Of a stretch of DNA of 64,000 bases, positions 1 to 7,704 are shown piece after piece. The DNA comes from MAG-120531 sp038125995 (GTDB lineage: Bacteria > Bacteroidota > Bacteroidia > Flavobacteriales > Flavobacteriaceae). The translations under genes and the position numbers were made by a program. Location of the stretch: contig JAYPEX010000003.1 of NCBI GenBank assembly GCA_038125995.1, positions 1-64,000 on the forward strand. Reading direction: 5' to 3'. A model generated the notes under the pieces. It saw only the letters and a list, made by a program, of their open reading frames with translations, did no database searches and was not told where the DNA came from. Position 1 is the stretch's first letter, and every line of letters starts with the position of its first letter.

Positions 1-55
1 GAACCCCTGTTACCAGGATGAAAACCTGGCGTCCTAACCCCTAGACGAACGGACC
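1..55 (-). tRNA. tRNA-Glu(TTC), partial
   Basis: This is the 5' portion of a glutamate tRNA cut by the window edge. All 55 visible bases are identical to the complete copy just downstream, including the anticodon stem CCAGG/CCTGG around a TTC anticodon. It is the second gene of a tandem pair, separated from the first by an AT-rich spacer of 23 bases, and is probably cotranscribed with it. Confidence 0.93.
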
Positions 56-78
56 AAAATTATTCAATAAATTAGTTG

Positions 79-150
79 TAGTCCGTAGGGGAATCGAACC
101 CCTGTTACCAGGATGAAAACCTGGCGTCCTAACCCCTAGACGAACGGACC
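79..150 (-). tRNA. tRNA-Glu(TTC)
   Basis: This is a complete cloverleaf read on the minus strand. The acceptor arm GGTCCGT pairs with ACGGACT (with one terminal G-U pair), the anticodon loop TTTTCAT holds TTC, and the T arm has the normal TTCGATT loop. The discriminator base is A. No CCA is encoded, so the CCA end must be added after transcription. A near-perfect Bacteroidota promoter lies just upstream. Confidence 0.96.
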
Positions 151-173
151 GTGGTTTGTTTAAAACGCGGATG

Positions 174-203
174 CAAAAATACAACTATTTTTTACTATTG
201 CAA
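174..203 (-). promoter_or_regulatory. promoter of the tRNA-Glu pair
   Basis: On the minus strand, TTG (201-203) is followed after 19 bases by TATTTTTG (174-181), a full match to the Bacteroidota TTG-N19-TAnnTTTG consensus. Transcription would start about 18 bases before the mature tRNA end. The assignment is inferred from consensus only. Confidence 0.6.
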
Positions 204-227
204 GAGGTCTTAAATATTTTTTTACGA

Positions 228-1703
228 TTAATAAGCTTTTGCAAACAACACCCTCATTTTTGATGGTTTTCCACTGTACATACAATCACCCTTCTCTTCT
301 TTAAAATCAATAGGAATACAGCGAATAGTCGCTTTTGTTTCTTCCTGAATAGCAGCCTCAGTTTCAGCAGTACCGTCCCAATGTGCGGATACAAATCCAC
401 CCTTGTTTTCCAATACTTCTTTAAACTCTTCGTAAGAATTTACCTCAGTGATGTGATCTGCTCTATAACCAAGCGCCTTTTTATAAATTGTTTTTTGAAT
501 ATCATCTAAAAGAGTTACAATGTGATCAATTAACTGATCGGCACCTACTAGTTCTTTGCTTAAAAGATCTCTTCTCGCAACTTCGAAAGTTTTGTTCTCC
601 ATATCTCTTGCTCCAATAGCAATACGAACAGGAACTCCTTTTTGCTCGTATTCAGCAAATTTAAATCCTGGCTTCAAAGTATCTCTGTTATCAAATTTAA
701 CAGAGAGTCCTTTAGCTCTTAAATCCGCAATATATGGCTTTAAGTATTCAGAAATTTGATCTAACTGTTCTTCTCCTTTATAGATAGGAACTATTACCAC
801 ATGAATTGGAGCAAGTTTTGGTGGCAATACTAATCCTTGGTCATCTGAATGTGTCATCACTAATGCTCCCATGAGTCGTGTAGACACACCCCATGAAGTA
901 GCCCAAACGTGTTCTTGCTTTCCTTCTTTGTTGACGTATTTTACATCAAAAGCTTTAGCAAAATTTTGACCTAAATAATGAGAGGTTCCAGCTTGCAAAG
1001 CTTTCCCATCCTGCATCAATGCCTCAATACAATAGGTTTCTTCAGCACCTGCAAATCGCTCGGATTCTGTTTTAATACCTCTAATTACTGGTACGGCCAT
1101 AAATTCTTCTGCAAAAGTTGCATAGACTTCCATCATACGCTCTGCCTCTTCAATTGCCTCTTGTTTTGTCGCATGAGCAGTATGCCCTTCTTGCCACAAA
1201 AACTCTGCAGTTCTCAAAAAGAGACGGGTTCTCATTTCCCATCGAACTACATTAGCCCATTGATTAATCAATATTGGTAAATCCCTGTAGGATTGGATCC
1301 ATCTTCTGTACGTATCCCATATAATCGTTTCAGATGTAGGTCTTACAATCAATTCTTCCTCTAATTTAGCATCGGGATCAACAACGATTCCCTGACCATT
1401 TTCATCATTCTTTAAACGATAATGAGTTACAACAGCACATTCTTTAGCAAATCCATCTACATGATTGGCTTCTTTACTCAAATACGATTTTGGAATAAAA
1501 AGAGGAAAATAAGCATTTTCGTGACCTGTTTCTTTAAACATTTGATCTAAAGCTGCTTGCATCTTCTCCCATATGGCATACCCATAGGGTTTGATAACCA
1601 TACAACCTCTGACTCCTGAATTTTCTGCCAAGTCAGCCTTGACAACTAATTCGTTATACCATTTTGAATAATCCTCTGATCTCGGTGTTAATTTTTTACT
1701 CAT
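228..1703 (-). CDS. proS: prolyl-tRNA synthetase ProS
   Basis: ProS charges tRNA-Pro with proline in the cytoplasm. The 491-residue protein is of the archaeal/eukaryote-like class II type. It lacks the large editing insertion of the E. coli-type enzyme and has an extra C-terminal domain that ends in Tyr (AKAY). Class II motif 2 lies around residues 121-178 (RPTSETIIW, then VVRWEMRTR and FLRTAEFLWQEGHT), and GALVMTHSDDQG belongs to motif 3. The ATG start gives a full-length protein. The gene stands alone between the tRNA-Glu pair and a divergent lipoprotein gene. No Shine-Dalgarno sequence is visible, as is usual here. Confidence 0.97.
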   Translation of the reverse strand: MSKKLTPRSEDYSKWYNELVVKADLAENSGVRGCMVIKPYGYAIWEKMQAALDQMFKETGHENAYFPLFIPKSYLSKEANHVDGFAKECAVVTHYRLKNDENGQGIVVDPDAKLEEELIVRPTSETIIWDTYRRWIQSYRDLPILINQWANVVRWEMRTRLFLRTAEFLWQEGHTAHATKQEAIEEAERMMEVYATFAEEFMAVPVIRGIKTESERFAGAEETYCIEALMQDGKALQAGTSHYLGQNFAKAFDVKYVNKEGKQEHVWATSWGVSTRLMGALVMTHSDDQGLVLPPKLAPIHVVIVPIYKGEEQLDQISEYLKPYIADLRAKGLSVKFDNRDTLKPGFKFAEYEQKGVPVRIAIGARDMENKTFEVARRDLLSKELVGADQLIDHIVTLLDDIQKTIYKKALGYRADHITEVNSYEEFKEVLENKGGFVSAHWDGTAETEAAIQEETKATIRCIPIDFKEEKGDCMYSGKPSKMRVLFAKAY

Positions 1704-1725
1704 TAGCTGAACTTTGGCACAAAAC

Positions 1726-1759
1726 TTGTAATTTAGTTAATAAATCCCTGTTAAATTTG
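1726..1759 (+). promoter_or_regulatory. candidate promoter of the Tyr/Ser-rich lipoprotein gene
   Basis: TTG (1726-1728) is followed after 23 bases by TAAATTTG (1752-1759), a perfect match to the TAnnTTTG box at the long end of the accepted spacing. It lies about 70 bases upstream of the chosen ATG and after the divergent proS start. Confidence 0.4.
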
Positions 1760-1827
1760 ATTTGCAATCAATTACGGAAGTCAAAAATAACCATTTTTTA
1801 GGCAGGGGGCAATTAAAATCTAAGCTT

Positions 1828-2904
1828 ATGAAAACATTATTCACATACTCGACTTTAATGCGAACTTTTGGACTTCTAATTGTAGCTTTAATGCTCAATT
1901 CTTGTGGCGCTTTCTTCCCATACGCCAATTACTACAGTAGTAATGCTTTAAACAATGCATACGCTTATGGTGAACAAGCACCCAAACAAACTAAAAATTA
2001 CACTGCTTACTTTAGCGATAAAGCTAATGAATACAATGAAATCCTAGGTGAAGAGGTCGTGATCATAGAAGATCAAGATGCTCAAAAAGAATCAACTAAT
2101 AAGCAAGTGAACATACAATTAGTAATTGATTCATCTCCCTACAACTACGGTTATTACAGCTGGGGATTTAGACCTTATTGGGATGTATATTACGCTTATT
2201 CTCCATATGTGAACTACGGTTATTACAACCCCTATTTTTACGATCAATGGTATTGGAGGTACTCTTCATCTTATTACAATTGGGGTTATAACTATTGGTG
2301 GTCTCCATTTCCTTACATCAACTATGCCTATAGCTACTCACCTTACCGATACAACTACAATTTTAACACTCCTAATAGAAATAGAGGTCGTAGCAATCAA
2401 GATCGTTCCTCCTACAGATCATCTAGAATCTTAGGATATGGATCTAGCTCCATTGCATCAAACACAAATGGCCGTGTTTCTTCAATGAGATCCTTAAATA
2501 ATACAGGTAGATCGAGTATCAACTCTTCAACAAGAGACAGAGGAAGATCTAGTATGATCGATCTAAGATCTTCTAATGACAGTCGTTTAAGAGGTTATAG
2601 AATGCCTTCAAATAACACCCATACGAATACTAGATCCAATATTAGAACCAGATCCTATAATGCCCCAACTAGAAGTTCTATTCAATACACACCAAATCGT
2701 TCTTCTTCAATTAAACGATCCTCCTCTAATACTCGATCAAATTACAACACCTCTAACTCAAGAAGTTCAAGCCCCATAAGAAGTAGCGCTATTCGCTCCT
2801 CTGGATCTTATAGTCCAAGACCAGCCGTTTCGAGAAGCAGCTCTTCTAGAAGTAGTTCAAGCGGAAGTAGATCTTCGAGTAGTTCTTCTAGGAACCAGAA
2901 ATAA
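1828..2904 (+). CDS. Tyr-rich, Ser/Arg-repeat lipoprotein of unknown function
   Basis: I do not recognise a named family. The ATG at 1828 was chosen because it places a signal peptide with a lipobox (LNSC, Cys about residue 26) at the N terminus; a TTG-initiated extension upstream would spoil it. The mature protein of about 330 residues has three zones. The first is a short polar stretch. The second, roughly residues 105-185, is very rich in Tyr and Trp (repeated NYGYYN and YSPY-like pieces). The third is a long low-complexity tail built from Ser/Arg runs (RSSS, SSSRSS). It is probably anchored in an outer or inner membrane leaflet. No catalytic motif is visible. The aromatic block resembles glycine/tyrosine-rich surface proteins only in composition. 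Confidence 0.75.
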   Translation: MKTLFTYSTLMRTFGLLIVALMLNSCGAFFPYANYYSSNALNNAYAYGEQAPKQTKNYTAYFSDKANEYNEILGEEVVIIEDQDAQKESTNKQVNIQLVIDSSPYNYGYYSWGFRPYWDVYYAYSPYVNYGYYNPYFYDQWYWRYSSSYYNWGYNYWWSPFPYINYAYSYSPYRYNYNFNTPNRNRGRSNQDRSSYRSSRILGYGSSSIASNTNGRVSSMRSLNNTGRSSINSSTRDRGRSSMIDLRSSNDSRLRGYRMPSNNTHTNTRSNIRTRSYNAPTRSSIQYTPNRSSSIKRSSSNTRSNYNTSNSRSSSPIRSSAIRSSGSYSPRPAVSRSSSSRSSSSGSRSSSSSSRNQK

Positions 2905-2943
2905 TTTTTAGTTGAAGCTAAATGCATCAAAAATGTAGTACCC

Positions 2944-2971
2944 TTTGAATGGTTATTATTCCTTACCTTTG
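2944..2971 (+). promoter_or_regulatory. promoter of folE-cysS-yidD
   Basis: TTTG (2944-2947) is followed after 16 bases by TACCTTTG (2964-2971), a full TAnnTTTG box with slightly short spacing. It ends 25 bases before the folE ATG, which is a plausible 5' leader length. Confidence 0.5.
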
Positions 2972-2996
2972 CAATTAAAATCTATTTTATAAACAG

Positions 2997-3677
2997 ATGA
3001 AGATTAATAGTTTATTAGAAACTAAAGCAGAGGAATTTGGTGACGATCATGTAGGTACTTCAGAAGACACCCCTCTTAGAGAAGATGCATTTGTACTTAG
3101 TGATGAGGAAAAAATTGAAAGCATCAAAGGCGATGTGACAAGAATTTTGACAACTTTAGGGATGGATCTCAATGACGACAGTCTTAAAGGCACTCCCAAT
3201 AGAGTTGCTAAAATGTTTGTCAAAGAAATCTTTGGAGGATTACATCCTGAAAGAAAACCAAAAGCTTCTACCTTTGAAAACAAGTACAAATACGGTGAAA
3301 TGTTGGTTGAAAAAAACATTACACTTTACTCCACTTGCGAACACCACTTGTTGCCCATTGTTGGAAAAGCTCACGTAGCTTATATTTCAAAAGGTTCTGT
3401 AGTAGGACTTTCCAAAATGAATCGCATCGTAGATTATTTTGCAAAAAGACCTCAAGTACAAGAGCGTTTAAATATTCAGATCGTTCGTGAACTTCAAAAG
3501 GTATTAGGCACTGAAGATGTCGCTTGTGTAATTGATGCTAAACACCTCTGCGTCAATTCAAGAGGAATTAGGGATATTGAAAGCAGCACAGTAACTGCTG
3601 AATACGGAGGTAAATTCAAAGAAAAAGAAACTAGAGAAGAATTTTTAAAATTCATCAATCTTCCAACTCAATTTTAA
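2997..3677 (+). CDS. folE: GTP cyclohydrolase I FolE
   Basis: FolE converts GTP to 7,8-dihydroneopterin triphosphate, the first step of folate and pterin synthesis. The 226-residue protein shows the family signatures: STCEHHLLP with the zinc-binding Cys and catalytic His, KMNRIVDYFAKRPQVQERL for GTP binding, and CVNSRGI near the C terminus with the second zinc Cys. A charged N-terminal extension of about 40 residues precedes the core. The gene heads a rightward run with cysS (6-base gap) and yidD. A pterin-related gene, queD, lies elsewhere in the window but is not linked to it. Confidence 0.97.
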   Translation: MKINSLLETKAEEFGDDHVGTSEDTPLREDAFVLSDEEKIESIKGDVTRILTTLGMDLNDDSLKGTPNRVAKMFVKEIFGGLHPERKPKASTFENKYKYGEMLVEKNITLYSTCEHHLLPIVGKAHVAYISKGSVVGLSKMNRIVDYFAKRPQVQERLNIQIVRELQKVLGTEDVACVIDAKHLCVNSRGIRDIESSTVTAEYGGKFKEKETREEFLKFINLPTQF

Positions 3678-3683
3678 GATTTC

Positions 3684-5162
3684 ATGGCCTTATACGAGTC
3701 TCAGAACTTGCGTTTATACAATTCGCTTTCGAAAGTTAAAGAAGAATTTAAACCTATTAATCCTGGACATATCGGAATGTATGTTTGTGGACCTACAGTT
3801 TATTCTAATGTACACTTAGGGAATTGTAGAACCTTTATTTCATTTGATATGATCTATAGGTATTTAAAGTTTTTGGGCTACAAGGTTCGCTATGTCAGAA
3901 ACATCACTGATGCTGGGCATTTAGAAAACGATGCTGAAAGCGGTGAAGACAAGATTTCAAAGAAAGCCAGACTTGAGCAATTGGAACCTATGGAAGTGGT
4001 TCAACAATACACGGTCGATTTTCATAAAATCTTAGATCAATTCAATATGATTCCACCGAGCATTGAACCTACTGCTACTGGACATATTGTAGAACAAATT
4101 GAAATCATTAAAGATATCATTGAAAAAGGTTACGCTTATGAAATCAATGGTTCTGTCTATTTTGATGTTACTAAATTTAATCAAGAACACACTTACGGTA
4201 AATTAAGTGGTCGAAAACTTGAAGACATGATTGCTAATACAAGAGAATTAGCTGGTCAAAGTGAAAAGAGAAACCCACAAGATTTTGCACTGTGGAAAAA
4301 AGCAGAACCCGAGCATATTATGAGATGGCCTTCTCCATGGAGCGAAGGTTTTCCTGGATGGCATCTGGAATGTACTGCAATGAGCACCAAATACCTCGGT
4401 GAAACCTTTGATATTCACGGAGGGGGAATGGACTTAAAATTTCCACATCACGAATGTGAGATCGCTCAAGCGGAGGCTTGCAATGATCAATCTCCAGTCA
4501 ATTTCTGGCTACATGCCAATATGCTTACCCTTAACGGTAAAAAAATGGCAAAATCTACCGGTAATAATATCTTACCTGGAGAAATCTTTACTGGAGATAA
4601 CGACAAGCTATCAAAGGCATTTTCTCCAATGGTGATTCGCTTCTTTATGATGCAAGCTCATTACGCTAGTATATTAGATATCAGCGACGAGGCGGTTTTA
4701 GCGTCTGAAAAAGGTTATAACAAACTCATGGAAGCTGTAAGCAATATCGATAAACTTTCCGCAGAAGCTCAAAGTTCTTGGGATGTATTATCGTGGACTC
4801 AAAAGTGTTTTGACGCCATGAACGATGACTTTAACACTCCTATTTTAATTGCGAATCTTTTTGAGGCCGTTAAACAAATCAATCTGATGAAGGATGGTAA
4901 AGCTGGGCTCAATTCAGAAGATTTAGAAAACTTCAAAAACACTTTTAAAGGATTTATTTTTGAGGTTTTAGGTTTATTGAATCAATCAGAGGAACGTTCA
5001 TCTTCTAAATTACCTGATCTTGTAGAACTGCTGATCGAGCTGAGAAATAAAGCGAGAGTCAATAAGGATTTTACTACTTCTGATCAAATTAGAGATCAAT
5101 TAGCAGAATTGGGTATTGTACTTAAAGACGGTAAAGAAGGAACAAATTATACCATTCAATAA
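3684..5162 (+). CDS. cysS: cysteinyl-tRNA synthetase CysS
   Basis: CysS charges tRNA-Cys. The 492-residue class I synthetase has the N-terminal active site with the zinc Cys in YVCGPTVY. The HIGH motif is present as HLGN, a variant I associate with this phylum. WHLECTAMS and HHECEIAQ supply further zinc ligands, and the KMSKS loop reads KMAKS. The C-terminal part is the DALR-like helical tRNA-binding region. It follows folE after 6 bases and precedes yidD by 2 bases, so the three are probably cotranscribed. Confidence 0.97.
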   Translation: MALYESQNLRLYNSLSKVKEEFKPINPGHIGMYVCGPTVYSNVHLGNCRTFISFDMIYRYLKFLGYKVRYVRNITDAGHLENDAESGEDKISKKARLEQLEPMEVVQQYTVDFHKILDQFNMIPPSIEPTATGHIVEQIEIIKDIIEKGYAYEINGSVYFDVTKFNQEHTYGKLSGRKLEDMIANTRELAGQSEKRNPQDFALWKKAEPEHIMRWPSPWSEGFPGWHLECTAMSTKYLGETFDIHGGGMDLKFPHHECEIAQAEACNDQSPVNFWLHANMLTLNGKKMAKSTGNNILPGEIFTGDNDKLSKAFSPMVIRFFMMQAHYASILDISDEAVLASEKGYNKLMEAVSNIDKLSAEAQSSWDVLSWTQKCFDAMNDDFNTPILIANLFEAVKQINLMKDGKAGLNSEDLENFKNTFKGFIFEVLGLLNQSEERSSSKLPDLVELLIELRNKARVNKDFTTSDQIRDQLAELGIVLKDGKEGTNYTIQ

Positions 5163-5164
5163 TC

Positions 5165-5389
5165 GTGCTTAAAAAAATTTTAATAGCACCTTTTATCTTA
5201 CTGACAAGACTTTATCAACTATTGATATCTCCACTTACTCCAGCGAGTTGTAGATACACTCCTACCTGTTCTCAATATACCGTTGAAGCACTTCAAAAAC
5301 ACGGATTGCTTAAGGGCGGGGTCTTAGCTCTAAAGCGGATCTTTAGTTGTCATCCATGGGGAGGTCACGGTCACGACCCTGTTCCCTGA
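5165..5389 (+). CDS. yidD: membrane protein insertion efficiency factor YidD
   Basis: YidD is a small inner-membrane-associated protein thought to assist YidC-dependent insertion of membrane proteins. The 74-residue sequence has the family core: an amphipathic N-terminal helix (LIAPFILLTRLYQLLISPL), then CRYTPTCSQYTVEAL with the conserved Cys pair, and the C-terminal HPWGGHGHDPVP. It starts with GTG two bases after the cysS stop; no better start is available. In many bacteria yidD sits beside rnpA and yidC, so this placement with cysS is different. Confidence 0.93.
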   Translation: MLKKILIAPFILLTRLYQLLISPLTPASCRYTPTCSQYTVEALQKHGLLKGGVLALKRIFSCHPWGGHGHDPVP

Positions 5390-5440
5390 AAATGATGCAC
5401 ATTTGAGCTTAATTGATTACTTTAGCTAAAAATATATGAC

Positions 5441-6403
5441 ATGGAATTTTTAAGCTTTATATGGAATCCTGACGGCACCTTATTTACCCTTGGAGCTATA
5501 CAAATAAAATACTACAACCTCTTGTGGATTACTGCATTTGGACTGGGTTATTATCTTACCAAAAAGATCTTTTTAGCTGAAAAGAAACCAATAGAACTAT
5601 TAGATTCACTTTTTGTCTATGCTGTTTTATCGACGATGCTTGGAGCGCGTTTAGGACATGTCTTTTTCTATGACTGGGATTATTACAAAAATCATCTGAT
5701 AGAGATTCTTCTCCCTATTCGATCCACCCCCTCTTCTGCTCTATTTGGATTAATTGACGGCTACGAGTTTACAGGATTTGCAGGTCTTGCAAGTCATGGA
5801 GCTACTATAGGGATTCTGATTGGTTTATCTCTATACATCAAAAAACACAAAGCTCACAATATCAGCATGAAATGGTTACTCGATCGTGTGGTTGTACCCA
5901 TATCACTAGGGGCTTTTTTAGTGAGACTCGGAAACTTTTTCAACTCTGAAATCAATGGCAAAATAGTGGACAAATCGTATGTGTTTGCTACTAAATTCTT
6001 ACGAGATCGCGATGATTTATCACTTTCTAGCTTGATGCAATTAACAGGCAAACGATCTGTTAATGAAGCCTATAAAGCATTAGAAACAGATCCTGCATAT
6101 ATTGATTTATTAAATTCAATACCTTATCGACATCCTGCTCAACTCTACGAAGGAATCTTGTATTTGGGGTTGTTCTTTATATTACTCCATCTCTATTGGA
6201 AAACTGATTACAAAAACCAAAAAGGATTCATATTTGGGCTCTTCTTTGTATGCCTGTGGACTATTCGATTCTTAGTGGAATTTGTAAAAAAGAGCCAGGG
6301 TGGATTTGAAGAAAGTTTAGGACTTCTTTCAACAGGTCAATGGTTAAGTATTCCATTTATACTCGTTGGGATTTACTTTATGAAAAATGCTAAAAAGAGC
6401 TAA
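5441..6403 (+). CDS. lgt: prolipoprotein diacylglyceryl transferase Lgt
   Basis: Lgt is the inner-membrane enzyme that moves diacylglycerol from phosphatidylglycerol to the lipobox Cys of prolipoproteins, so it would modify the lipoproteins encoded elsewhere in this window. The 320-residue protein is polytopic. It shows GARLGHVFFYDW, the short Lgt signature RLGNFFNSEINGK and HPAQLYEG. Between the last two is an insertion of about 50 residues (roughly 180-230), which makes the protein longer than the E. coli enzyme. An ABC ATPase gene follows after 4 bases. Confidence 0.95.
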   Translation: MEFLSFIWNPDGTLFTLGAIQIKYYNLLWITAFGLGYYLTKKIFLAEKKPIELLDSLFVYAVLSTMLGARLGHVFFYDWDYYKNHLIEILLPIRSTPSSALFGLIDGYEFTGFAGLASHGATIGILIGLSLYIKKHKAHNISMKWLLDRVVVPISLGAFLVRLGNFFNSEINGKIVDKSYVFATKFLRDRDDLSLSSLMQLTGKRSVNEAYKALETDPAYIDLLNSIPYRHPAQLYEGILYLGLFFILLHLYWKTDYKNQKGFIFGLFFVCLWTIRFLVEFVKKSQGGFEESLGLLSTGQWLSIPFILVGIYFMKNAKKS

Positions 6404-6407
6404 ATAG

Positions 6408-7625
6408 ATGTCTCTTCACCTCGTTATTGGCATTAACAATCAAAGTAATTACTCAAAGGTAGTCAATAGAATCATTCAAGAATTTGATTTACAAAGCAAA
6501 CACTTATACCTATACGACAAGAAGCATTTAGATCGTTTTATAGACAAAGAGGCCATTCACGATGACAACACTTTTATACAACGTTATGGCCAGAGTCTTC
6601 AGTCCATGTCCAGTGGACAACAAAAAATAAGATTCATCAATTATCTGTTAGATCAAAAGCCACACAGTCTCATATTAGACAATCCTCTCTCCCATTTAGA
6701 TCCTGAAAATCAAATGGAACTCATTCATTTGTTGGAACACAGACAGAAGGAATTAAATCTGATTTTTATTCTCAATAGATCTGATTGGATTCCTAAGTAC
6801 TGTAGTATTTTTTACAACGCATTTGACAACCAATTTAAGAGTGTTTCTTCTAGAGAAAATTTTAAAAAACTCTATGATATCGAAGAAGAAAATTTTGATC
6901 TTACTCCCATCCTAGGACATCATACAACTACTGTTGAAGAAGTTCTTGTCGACATGAAGAACATTGCGATTTGTTATGGAGATAAAAAGATTCTCAACAA
7001 TATTAATTGGACTATCAAAAGCGGTGAATTTTGGGAATTAAGAGGACCTAACGGAAGTGGAAAATCTACCCTGCTTACCATGATTACTGGAGAAAATCCA
7101 AAAGCTTATGGACAGGATATTCATCTTTTTGGATTTAAGAAAGGCTCTGGTGAAAGTGTTTGGGATCTCAAAAAACACATCGGTTACTTTACACCTTCCA
7201 TGACTGGTTTCTTTAAGGGTTATTTTACTGTTAAAGAAATGATTATTGGTGGAATCAAAGATAGTGTCGGACTCTACATCAAACCTTCCAAATTAGAAGA
7301 ACAACTGGTTTCTTATTGGATTGACATCCTAGGTATGAAGGATCGAAAAGACACGTATTTTGTCGATTTAAGTATAGGAGAACAGTGTTTAGTGATGACA
7401 GCCAGAGCCATGGTAAAAAATCCCAAATTACTCATTCTTGATGAGCCCACTGCAGGATTAGATCAACAGTCCAATGAATTGTTCATGAAATTAGTCAATT
7501 CCATTGCTAAACAACACCATACAGCTATCATATATGTTTCTCATATAAGAGAAGTAAAATTAACTGCTGATTATGTGATGGAGCTTATTCCTGGAAGCAA
7601 TGGGAGTATTTATCAAGTACTTTAA
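6408..7625 (+). CDS. tandem ABC ATPase (ModF/PhrA-like) with degenerate first domain
   Basis: This soluble protein of 405 residues carries two ABC ATPase halves and no membrane segment. The C-terminal half is complete: Walker A GPNGSGKST at 213-221, signature LSIGEQ at 321-326 and Walker B LLILDEP at 341-347. The N-terminal half keeps a signature-like SSGQQ (68-72) and a Walker-B-like LILDNP, but no GxxGxGKS/T is visible near its N terminus. The architecture resembles the ModF/PhrA group, whose substrate is uncertain. It overlaps no neighbour, starts 4 bases after lgt and ends at a hairpin shared with secDF. No permease gene is adjacent. Confidence 0.85.
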   Translation: MSLHLVIGINNQSNYSKVVNRIIQEFDLQSKHLYLYDKKHLDRFIDKEAIHDDNTFIQRYGQSLQSMSSGQQKIRFINYLLDQKPHSLILDNPLSHLDPENQMELIHLLEHRQKELNLIFILNRSDWIPKYCSIFYNAFDNQFKSVSSRENFKKLYDIEEENFDLTPILGHHTTTVEEVLVDMKNIAICYGDKKILNNINWTIKSGEFWELRGPNGSGKSTLLTMITGENPKAYGQDIHLFGFKKGSGESVWDLKKHIGYFTPSMTGFFKGYFTVKEMIIGGIKDSVGLYIKPSKLEEQLVSYWIDILGMKDRKDTYFVDLSIGEQCLVMTARAMVKNPKLLILDEPTAGLDQQSNELFMKLVNSIAKQHHTAIIYVSHIREVKLTADYVMELIPGSNGSIYQVL

Positions 7626-7656
7626 TCAATATACTTATACTATTAAATTCAATAAA

Positions 7657-7681
7657 AAAGGGCCAGCAATGCTGACCCTTT
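7657..7681 (-). terminator. terminator between the ABC ATPase gene and secDF
   Basis: The hairpin AAAGGG-C-CAGC / GCTG-A-CCCTTT has one C-A mismatch and a three-base loop. Read on the minus strand it is followed by a T run, so it mainly terminates secDF. On the plus strand the stem may also stop the ABC gene, but the tail there is weaker. Confidence 0.75.
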
Positions 7682-7704
7682 ATATTGATATCGAATTGGT
7701 ATTC

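Noticed and set aside
1..150. Repeated 55-base block at the left edge might be a repeat element.
   Set aside because: It is explained by two identical tRNA-Glu genes.
1762..1827. A TTG start 66 bases upstream would extend the Tyr/Ser-rich lipoprotein.
   Set aside because: The extension would precede the signal peptide and overlap its promoter region; the ATG at 1828 gives a proper lipoprotein signal.
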